A program made the translations under genes and the position numbers. Below the pieces are notes generated by a model that was not told where the DNA came from, made no database searches, and saw nothing but the letters and a program-made list of their open reading frames with translations. A stretch of DNA of 64,000 nt from 43-108 sp001915545 (GTDB lineage: Bacteria > Bacteroidota > Bacteroidia > Bacteroidales > Bacteroidaceae). Positions 15,958-22,423 of this stretch are shown here, in pieces. The stretch covers positions 25,317 to 89,316 of the forward strand of contig CABUGV010000010.1 of the NCBI GenBank assembly GCA_902491215.1, in the 5' to 3' direction. How positions within the stretch are numbered: the first letter of the stretch is position 1; every line of letters begins with the position of its first letter.

Positions 15958-16716
15958 ATGATAGTTTATTTATCGTGTGCAAAGATTATGGCCGAGGTGT
16001 GCGATAGATCCTTGGAATCGATTTCAACCGAACCGCACTTCTTGAAGCATGCCGAAGATAATGCAGTTCGTATGGCTTCGTGTACACCTTTTGAGATTTC
16101 CTCAATGCTTGGTGTAAACGAAAGCATTGCCTTGGATGTATGGAATCGTTATCAGCACTTTTTTGATGCATCTGTATCAGCGCTTCCTGCTGTATTTGCC
16201 TATGACGGGATGGCATTTCGCAAGCTTTCACCGGAAACTATGACTGATGACGATCTGGTGTATGCCAATTCTCACCTTTTTATAGCTTCGTTCCTTTATG
16301 GTTTGCTGCGCCCGCTGGATGTTGTCAAGCGTTATCGTCTTGAGGGTAATGTTGTACTTCCTGGCCGTGACGGAGTAAATATGTTTGCATATTGGAAACC
16401 TCTTCTTACAGATTTCTTTATAGACAGGATAAAGGCCGATGACGGTATACTGGTGAACCTTGCCAGCGATGAAATGAAAAATATGGTTGATTGGAAACGC
16501 GTCTGCCGTGAGGTCAAGGTTATTAGTCCTTCATTTCGTGTTGCAAAGAACGGACGACTACGCACTGTCGTAGTTTATGCTAAGATGTGTAGAGGTGCCA
16601 TGGCACGTTATATACTTGAAAATCGTTTGACAGATCCTGAACAGCTGAAATCCTTTGAATTTGAAGGCTTCAGGCACGATTCTTCTTCAGGTGAATTTGA
16701 TTTCAACTTACTTTGA
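15958..16716 (+). CDS. yaaA: Peroxide stress protein YaaA (DUF328/UPF0246)
   Basis: The 252-aa product matches the UPF0246 family: an N-terminal MIVYLSCAKIM, then YANSHLFIASFLYGLLRPLDVVKRYRLE (the near-universal SGLYGLLRPLD region), KPLLTDFF, and C-terminal VVYAKMCRGAMARYI with FEFEGFRHDSSSGEFDF. In E. coli YaaA lowers free intracellular iron and protects DNA during hydrogen peroxide stress; it is a DNA-binding cytosolic protein. ATG 15958 is chosen because family members start with this sequence. Monocistronic, convergent with alaS across a shared terminator. Confidence 0.9.
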   Translation: MIVYLSCAKIMAEVCDRSLESISTEPHFLKHAEDNAVRMASCTPFEISSMLGVNESIALDVWNRYQHFFDASVSALPAVFAYDGMAFRKLSPETMTDDDLVYANSHLFIASFLYGLLRPLDVVKRYRLEGNVVLPGRDGVNMFAYWKPLLTDFFIDRIKADDGILVNLASDEMKNMVDWKRVCREVKVISPSFRVAKNGRLRTVVVYAKMCRGAMARYILENRLTDPEQLKSFEFEGFRHDSSSGEFDFNLL

Positions 16717-16759
16717 TTTTGTATGCAAGCAAGATTCTGGTAGATAAATTATACCTATA

Positions 16760-16810
16760 AAAAAGAGAATCCCAGTCATGACTTAGGCGTCAGACAGGGA
16801 TTCTCTTTTT
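16760..16810. terminator. Bidirectional terminator between yaaA and alaS
   Basis: AAAAAGAGAATCCC (16760-16773) pairs with 16797-16810 over 14 bp with A- and T-tracts on the outer sides. It serves both convergent genes. Confidence 0.85.
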
Positions 16811-16843
16811 ATTTATATGCAGAAATACATCTGCTTGCGTTTT

Positions 16844-19459
16844 TTAGAGTTCAGCAAGCTCTATTACTTTTTCAACAGCCATGTTCAAACCTTCTGGATT
16901 CTTTCCTCCGGCTGTTGCAAAGTGAGGCTGACCGCCACCGCCACCCTGTATGAGTTTAGCAGCTTCGCGGATAATCTTGCCGGCATTCTTTCCTTCTTTT
17001 GCAAGGTCGTCGCTCAGTGCAACTGTCAGTCCTGGCTTGTTTTCTGAAACGTGTCCTATAGCAACGAGCAGGTTTTCTGTATATTGAGCTCTGAACTGGA
17101 ATGTGATGTCCTTGATGCTCTGTGCATCAGCGATAACTACACCGCTTATGACCTTCACTCCGTTTACAGTCTTTGCACGCTCGTCGAGCATCTTCTTGAT
17201 TTCCTGAGCCTTCTGTGCCTTGAACTCGTCAATCTGCTTCTTCAGACTCTGGTTGTCTTCGATGTATTTCTTTATGGCTGCAGTCAGGTCTGGAGCATTG
17301 TTGAACAGTTCACGGATAGAAGTTACTGTGTCCTGCACATGATCAATCATCTCTTCAACCTTGCTTCCTGTGATTGCCTCAATACGTCTGATGCCGGCTG
17401 CAATAGAGCTTTCCGACAGGATGCGCACCATTCCGAGTCTTCCTGTAGACTTGGCGTGGCAACCTCCGCAGAATTCAACAGATTTGCCGAACTGTACCAC
17501 ACGTACCTTGTCGCCGTATTTCTCACCGAAGAGGGCGATGGCTCCGAGCTTCTTTGCCTCTTCGATAGGGCAGTCGCGGTATTCCTTGAGAGGTATGTCC
17601 TCGCGTATTCTTTCGTTTACGATGTGTTCTACCTCGCGGAGCTGTTCTGGAGTAACCTTTTCGAAATGAGAGAAGTCAAATCTCAAACCGTCAGGAGTTA
17701 CGAGCGAACCCTTCTGCTCAACATGTGAGCCGAGAACCTCTCTCAACGCCTGGTCGAGCAGGTGAGTACATGTGTGGTTGGCCTCGCATGCACGTCTCTT
17801 TTCAACGTCAACGCATGCCATGAATTCAGCTTCAGGATGCTCAGGCAGTTTTTCTGCAATGTGTATAGGCAGGTTGTTCTCTCTCTTAGTGTCGAGGATG
17901 GCAATTGTTTCGTTTTCGCTTACGATAGCACCTGTGTCACCGACCTCACCACCCATTTCAGCATAGAAAGGAGTCTTGTCGAGAACTATTTCATAAACAG
18001 TACCCTTCTTCTGTTTTACTTCGCGGTATTTCAGAATATGGCAGTTGTATTCAGTGTAGTCGTATCCTACGAACTCGCATTCGCCTTCTTTCAGAACTAC
18101 CCAGTCGCCTGTTTCCACTGAAGCCGCATTGCGCGCGCGTTCCTTCTGCTTCTGCATTTCAGCATCGAAACCTGCTTCGTCGACGCTCATGCCATTTTCG
18201 CGGCAGATAAGTTCTGTGAGGTCAAGAGGGAATCCGTAAGTATCGAACAGGTTGAAAGCCTTGTCGCCGGCAATGACGTTTTTGCCTTCAGCCTTGGTCT
18301 GCTCCATCACGTTTGTCAGCAGTGATATACCTTTCTCGAGAGTACGCAGGAATGAGTCTTCCTCTTCCTTCATCACCTTCATGATGATTTCTTTCTGTGC
18401 CTTGAGTTCAGGGAATGCATCGCCCATCTCTTCAACGAGTGTCGGCACAAGGCTATACATGAATGCTTCCTTCTGTCCGAGGAATGTGTATCCGTATCTT
18501 ACCGCACGTCTGAGGATTCTTCTGATTACGTATCCGGCCTTTGCGTTGCTTGGAAGCTGTCCGTCGGCTATAGAGAATGCAATCGCTCTCAAGTGGTCTG
18601 CAACGACACGCATTGCCACGTCAGTCTCTTCGTTGTCGCCGTATTTCACACCGGCAATGTCGCCTATGACCTTGATTATCGGCTGGAACACGTCTGTATC
18701 GTAGTTCGAAGTCTTGCCCTGCAGTGTACGTACGAGGCGTTCAAATCCCATACCTGTATCGATAACCCTTGCTGGAAGCGGTTCGAGTGTATGGTCGGCC
18801 TTGCGGTTGTACTGCATGAATACTAGGTTCCATATTTCTATAACTTGAGGGTTGTCCTTGTTGACGAGCTGTGCTCCAGGAATCTTCTTCTTCTCTTCTT
18901 CCGAACGAGAGTCGATGTGGATTTCCGAGCAAGGTCCGCATGGTCCTGTGTCGCCCATTTCCCAGAAGTTGTCGTGCTTGTTGCCGTTGATGATGTGGTC
19001 GGCAGGCAGGAACTGAGCCCAGATTTGTGCTGCTTCTTCATCTCTTTCCAGACCTTCTTCAGGTGAACCTTCGAACACTGTTGCATAAAGGTCCTTCGGA
19101 TTGAGCTTCAATACGTCAACGAGATATTCCCATGCCCAGCTGATAGCTTCCTTCTTGAAGTAATCGCCGAAGCTCCAGTTGCCGAGCATCTCGAACATTG
19201 TGTGGTGGTACGTGTCGTGACCCACCTCTTCAAGGTCGTTGTGCTTACCGCTTACACGCAGACACTTCTGTGTATCAGTCATACGTCTGCACTTAGGCTG
19301 TACGTTTCCGAGTATGATATCCTTGAACTGGTTCATTCCGGCGTTGGTGAACATCAAAGTCGGATCGTCTTTAATGACCATCGGTGCAGATGGCACTATC
19401 AGGTGGCCTTTGCTTTCAAAGAATTTCTTGAAAGACTCTCTGATTTCTTTTGCTGTCAT
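16844..19459 (-). CDS. alaS: Alanyl-tRNA synthetase
   Basis: Charges tRNA-Ala with alanine. The 871-aa length is standard for bacterial AlaS. It shows class II motif 1/2 sequence near the N-terminus (FFESKGH, APMVIKDDPTLMFTNAGMNQFKD, RVSGKHNDLEEVG), the central tRNA-recognition region, the editing-domain zinc motifs HTCTH and CGGCH, and the C-terminal coiled coil and C-Ala domain (GGGGGQPHFATAGG). A well-formed promoter lies ~94 nt upstream, and the terminator shared with yaaA lies 34 bp after the stop. Confidence 0.97.
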   Translation of the reverse strand: MTAKEIRESFKKFFESKGHLIVPSAPMVIKDDPTLMFTNAGMNQFKDIILGNVQPKCRRMTDTQKCLRVSGKHNDLEEVGHDTYHHTMFEMLGNWSFGDYFKKEAISWAWEYLVDVLKLNPKDLYATVFEGSPEEGLERDEEAAQIWAQFLPADHIINGNKHDNFWEMGDTGPCGPCSEIHIDSRSEEEKKKIPGAQLVNKDNPQVIEIWNLVFMQYNRKADHTLEPLPARVIDTGMGFERLVRTLQGKTSNYDTDVFQPIIKVIGDIAGVKYGDNEETDVAMRVVADHLRAIAFSIADGQLPSNAKAGYVIRRILRRAVRYGYTFLGQKEAFMYSLVPTLVEEMGDAFPELKAQKEIIMKVMKEEEDSFLRTLEKGISLLTNVMEQTKAEGKNVIAGDKAFNLFDTYGFPLDLTELICRENGMSVDEAGFDAEMQKQKERARNAASVETGDWVVLKEGECEFVGYDYTEYNCHILKYREVKQKKGTVYEIVLDKTPFYAEMGGEVGDTGAIVSENETIAILDTKRENNLPIHIAEKLPEHPEAEFMACVDVEKRRACEANHTCTHLLDQALREVLGSHVEQKGSLVTPDGLRFDFSHFEKVTPEQLREVEHIVNERIREDIPLKEYRDCPIEEAKKLGAIALFGEKYGDKVRVVQFGKSVEFCGGCHAKSTGRLGMVRILSESSIAAGIRRIEAITGSKVEEMIDHVQDTVTSIRELFNNAPDLTAAIKKYIEDNQSLKKQIDEFKAQKAQEIKKMLDERAKTVNGVKVISGVVIADAQSIKDITFQFRAQYTENLLVAIGHVSENKPGLTVALSDDLAKEGKNAGKIIREAAKLIQGGGGGQPHFATAGGKNPEGLNMAVEKVIELAEL

Positions 19460-19552
19460 TGTTTATATAATGCTTAATTCTTTATGTCCTGAAGTTTGTG
19501 CCTTTGTTGTTTTAATATGTAGTCAAAAACAGCCAAAAGGCAATAAATCATG

Positions 19553-19584
19553 CAAAGATATATATTTCAGTTAATTTGAGCAAA
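19553..19584 (-). promoter_or_regulatory. alaS promoter
   Basis: On the minus strand TTTG (19584-19581), 20 nt, then TATCTTTG (19560-19553): an exact Bacteroidetes -33/-7 match. It leaves a leader of roughly 90 nt before the alaS ATG at 19459. Confidence 0.7.
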
Positions 19585-19690
19585 CTGTAAGCATCAAGCG
19601 CCCGAATGTTTTAGTTTTTTTTGTCGTATTTGAATGTGCGTTATGCATATACATGTTTTTTCGTTCACTATGTTTTCTTCTGCATGTCCG

Positions 19691-19700
19691 CTTGCCGATA
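19691..19700 (+). promoter_or_regulatory. Fic-upstream box 1 (CTTGCCGATA)
   Basis: First of three copies of CTTGCCGATA in the 155 bp before the Fic gene. It stands as a half-site here. Confidence 0.5.
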
Positions 19701-19774
19701 GACCGGATAATGTAGTCCCCTTATATTAGGATATATAGGCATTTTTGTCAACTTGTATTGTCTCCCATGTGCTA

Positions 19775-19798
19775 AATCTTGCCGATATCGGCAAGATT
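19775..19798. promoter_or_regulatory. 24-bp perfect palindrome, candidate operator of the Fic gene
   Basis: AATCTTGCCGATATCGGCAAGATT reads identically on both strands when split as 12-bp arms (AATCTTGCCGAT and its complement). It contains box CTTGCCGATA on each strand and covers the -33 box and part of the spacer of the candidate Fic promoter, so a bound protein would block transcription. Confidence 0.7.
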
Positions 19799-19809
19799 CG
19801 TTATCTTTA
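19778..19809 (+). promoter_or_regulatory. Candidate promoter of the Fic gene
   Basis: CTTG (19778-19781), a 20-nt gap, then TATCTTTA (19802-19809), close to the TTTG/TAnnTTTG pattern. The start codon follows 34 nt after the -7 box, with another CTTGCCGATA copy in between. Confidence 0.5.
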
Positions 19810-19829
19810 CAGCACGTAATGAGCTTAAA

Positions 19830-19839
19830 CTTGCCGATA
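19830..19839 (+). promoter_or_regulatory. Fic-upstream box 3 (CTTGCCGATA)
   Basis: Third copy of the box, ending 4 nt before the Fic ATG, where binding could block elongation or initiation. Confidence 0.5.
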
Positions 19840-19843
19840 GAGT

Positions 19844-20734
19844 ATGAAATACATTTCAGTTTCAGAATATGCCTCCAAATATGGAATATCAGAACGTACA
19901 GCACGAAATTATTGCGCTGTAGGAAAGATTGAAGGGGCTGTTTTGGTTGGTAAAACATGGAATATCCCCGAGGATGCAGTTTTGCCTGCGCGAAAAAAGC
20001 GAAATGAAAAAATTATGCCGTTGCTTGCTGTTCTTCGTGAGCAGGAAGACATCAAACTGAAAGGCGGGATATACCATCGTATTCAGATTGATCTGACCTA
20101 TAACTCAAATCATATCGAAGGCAGTCGTTTAACTCATGACCAGACAAGATATATTTTCGAGACCAACACGATAGGTTTTGAAGGTGTAAGTATAAAAGTC
20201 GATGATATTATTGAAACCACAAACCATTTTCGATGCATAGACTTAATCATAGATAGAGCAACCGAGTGCCTGACGGAAGGACTTATAAAAGAACTTCACC
20301 TTATTCTCAAGTCTGGTACCTCTGATAGTCTTAAAACATGGTTTGCCGTCGGCGATTATAAGCGTTTGCCTAATGAGGTGGATGGAAATGAGACTACAGC
20401 TCCGGAAAAGGTGAAAAACGAAATAAGTGAACTGTTCAAGGAGTATAATGCCAAGAAACAAAAGACTTTCGATGATATTCTTGACATGCACCAAAGGTTT
20501 GAATCAATCCATCCTTTCCAAGATGGTAATGGTCGTGTAGGAAGGTTGATATTGTTTAAGGAATGTCTTGCCAACGGCATTGTTCCATTCATTATTACCG
20601 ATGAACTTAAGATGTTTTATTATCGCGGTTTGCAGCATTGGCCGAAGATAAAAGAATATCTTAGGGATACCTGCCTCACGGCCCAGGACAATTTTAAAGC
20701 TTTGCTGGATTATTACAGAATACCATATATGTAA
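19844..20734 (+). CDS. HTH-Fic protein (AMP-transferase, self-inhibited class)
   Basis: The 296-aa protein has an N-terminal helix-turn-helix of excisionase/MerR type (residues ~1-48: ISVSEYASKYGISERTARNYCAVGKIEGAVLVGKTWNIPE), then a Fic domain. The catalytic motif is HPFQDGNGRVGR (223-234), complete with His and the phosphate-binding GNGR. An inhibitory motif S88-NHI-E92-G lies N-terminal to it (class II arrangement), so activity is probably self-restrained rather than controlled by a separate antitoxin; none is adjacent. Fic proteins usually transfer AMP from ATP to protein hydroxyls; the target is unknown. The HTH together with three CTTGCCGATA boxes upstream suggests the protein represses its own gene. 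Confidence 0.9.
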   Translation: MKYISVSEYASKYGISERTARNYCAVGKIEGAVLVGKTWNIPEDAVLPARKKRNEKIMPLLAVLREQEDIKLKGGIYHRIQIDLTYNSNHIEGSRLTHDQTRYIFETNTIGFEGVSIKVDDIIETTNHFRCIDLIIDRATECLTEGLIKELHLILKSGTSDSLKTWFAVGDYKRLPNEVDGNETTAPEKVKNEISELFKEYNAKKQKTFDDILDMHQRFESIHPFQDGNGRVGRLILFKECLANGIVPFIITDELKMFYYRGLQHWPKIKEYLRDTCLTAQDNFKALLDYYRIPYM

Positions 20735-20864
20735 TAAAGCCTCTTCGGCTGAGTCTATGTTGCATAGGTATGACTCCACCGACAATTTGTGTTATGGTAT
20801 TATAAATATGCGACGTTTTTCTGATAACACCATTTGCAACTATGATAGACTTTACGAATCTTAG

Positions 20865-21467
20865 TTATTTAAGTTGTTTGGGATTTGTAAGTACTACGCC
20901 GTTAAAGAAAACATTTTCGATGCAAAGTCCATATTTATTCAGCTCGTTTTCAATATCTTGTGTGGCCAAAACAGAAAATGTTACTACATAATTTTGAAGC
21001 AATATAGAGTATTGAACCATTAACATTTTTATATCTGAGTTTTTGAATCTGTCATCTTGGGCTAGATTATATGTGACTTTCGTTTTAAGAGCGTTTTTCC
21101 CAGCAAAAATAACTTTTCCAGTTTCTATAATCTGGGCCCCTGTTATTTCCTTGAACGCATCTTTTTGTCCACGTCTTAATTCGGACTCATATGACCATAT
21201 GTCGTTTGTTGACGCTTTTATTGGTGTTGCTGTTATATATGCAACGGTTCTTGTTTCTATATCAACAGCTCCAAATACAGCATCTTTTTGTCTAAGCGGT
21301 TGTTTGGTCCATAGTAAATCTTCATGCAGATTCCAATAAAAACCGCATGTGTAGTTCGTGTAAGTTTTATTATTTTCATCCCATTTGTCATTCATAGATT
21401 GTGCGTTTGAATGACAGACAGAAAGAATTGATACATATATTATTATCAATAGTAATTTTTTCCCCAT
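20865..21467 (-). CDS. Secreted hypothetical protein
   Basis: A 200-aa product from ATG 21467 begins with a signal peptide (MGKKLLLIIIYVSILSVCHSNAQ). The mature part has FYWNLHEDLLWTKQP, GAVDIETRTVAYITATPI and VQYSILLQNYVVTFSVLA, suggesting a compact alpha/beta fold similar in layout to small host- or stress-related periplasmic proteins, but I do not recognise the family. An in-frame ATG at 21605 would add 46 residues before the signal peptide and is rejected. The gene is AT-rich and stands alone between the Fic gene and the accessory locus, with AT-rich tandem repeats upstream; recent acquisition is possible. Confidence 0.75.
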   Translation of the reverse strand: MGKKLLLIIIYVSILSVCHSNAQSMNDKWDENNKTYTNYTCGFYWNLHEDLLWTKQPLRQKDAVFGAVDIETRTVAYITATPIKASTNDIWSYESELRRGQKDAFKEITGAQIIETGKVIFAGKNALKTKVTYNLAQDDRFKNSDIKMLMVQYSILLQNYVVTFSVLATQDIENELNKYGLCIENVFFNGVVLTNPKQLK

Positions 21468-21590
21468 TTTAAGTTCCTTTTTTGAGATTCTATTGACTGT
21501 TTTTATACAATAGATTACTTCGTAGCTATTGCCCTTGATGTATTGCTTATTAAGCGACTTATTTAATATATCTTTTATTGATGCAAAGGT

Positions 21591-21658
21591 AATTTTATTC
21601 CTCATAAATTAATATAAAAATTAAAATTTTATTCCTCATAAATTAATATAAAAATTAA
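21591..21658. repeat. 34-bp direct tandem repeat, two copies
   Basis: Two exact copies (21591-21624 and 21625-21658) begin AATTTTATTCCTCATAAATT and are very AT-rich. A third partial copy begins at 21659. They lie in the region upstream of the minus-strand gene starting at 21467. Confidence 0.95.
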
Positions 21659-21840
21659 AATTTTATCTTTTTGTAATGTTTTATAACTAAAAAAGTCTAA
21701 TTCGCCATTTGTATCCTGATCGTTCTGTTCTATGCTATAGCTTGTATTCGCTTTTTTATAGAAATGATAATTAATATTTATTAGTTAAGCTGACATTCTT
21801 ATGACCTATAAAATAGCCATCCGGTTAAGTGTTGTGTTTA

Positions 21841-21950
21841 TTCCGAGGGCTCACAATTATCTTTCCGAGGGCTCATCGTTTGATTTCTGAGCCCTCGGAA
21901 TTTCCTTTGCGAGCTCTCGAAATGAAAATTTCAGGCGCTCGTGTCTTTTC
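21841..21950. repeat. 22-bp periodic GC-rich box array, locus 2
   Basis: Five units start at 21841, 21863, 21885, 21907 and 21929, exactly 22 bp apart. Boxes: CCGAGGGCTCA (twice), CTGAGCCCTCGG, GCGAGCTCTCGA, CAGGCGCTCGTG, each followed by ~10 AT-rich bases. It stands out sharply in otherwise AT-rich DNA and belongs to the same family as loci 1 and 3. Confidence 0.85.
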
Positions 21951-21979
21951 GTTTGACGTTCTTGGAAATTATTGGTTGA

Positions 21980-22360
21980 ATAGTAAATGTAATTGGCTGT
22001 ATTGTAAAGTTATTTTACAGTTAAGATTTATGTAAGTGTAATACGTTGATAGTCAATGGATTCGTTTTGTGTATATCTTTGTTGCTGTTTTAGGTATAAG
22101 GGATTTTTAATTGTGAAGTTATTCCTTAGAGTTGCAAAGATATATTACTGTTAATATGATATGTAAAACTTAATATGTTGATAATCAGTAATTGGGATTT
22201 GTAATATGCCTCTGCGATTATTTCTTGGTAGAATAGCCTTTAGATTGTAAAGTTATTTTACAGTAGTGTAAAGAAATTTTACAGTTGAAATTTAGTACTA
22301 AAATGTAAACCGTTGATAATCAATTGATTTGTTTTGTGGCATGCATTTTGTTACTAATTT
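21980..22360 (+). repeat. Triplicated ~134-bp regulatory module upstream of beta-barrel gene
   Basis: Three imperfect copies occur with GTTGATA(A/G)TCA at 22045, 22177 and 22312 (132 and 135 bp apart). Each is preceded 42-45 bp earlier by a TGTAAA-N5-TTTACA-type box (22003; 22133, degenerate; 22267), and copies 2 and 3 also have a box 21 bp before that (22112 degenerate; 22246). Copies also share the tail G(G/C)(T/A)..AA.(A/G)GG.TTT. The third copy runs to about 60 bp before the ATG at 22424. Confidence 0.75.
22246..22283. promoter_or_regulatory. Paired palindromic operators TGTAAA-N5-TTTACA
   Basis: TGTAAAGTTATTTTACA (22246-22262) and TGTAAAGAAATTTTACA (22267-22283) start 21 bp apart, two helical turns, so two dimers could bind the same DNA face. 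A third exact copy is at 22003-22019. The regulator is not identifiable in the window. Confidence 0.65.
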
Positions 22361-22423
22361 AAGCAGAAGGGGCTTTCTGATATGGGGCTGAAAATTTTAT
22401 AAACCTTTATAACTGACGATATT

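Noticed and set aside
19460..20734. A separate antitoxin gene for the Fic protein
   Set aside because: No small ORF with an inhibitory motif is adjacent; the SxxxEG motif is within the Fic protein itself.
21841..21950. CRISPR array
   Set aside because: The period is only 22 bp, boxes are ~11 bp, vary and switch orientation, and no cas genes are present.
22060..22085. Full promoter at TATCTTTG 22074-22081
   Set aside because: No TTTG/TTG lies 18-21 nt upstream (the nearest TTG leaves a 25-nt gap); kept only as part of the repeated module.
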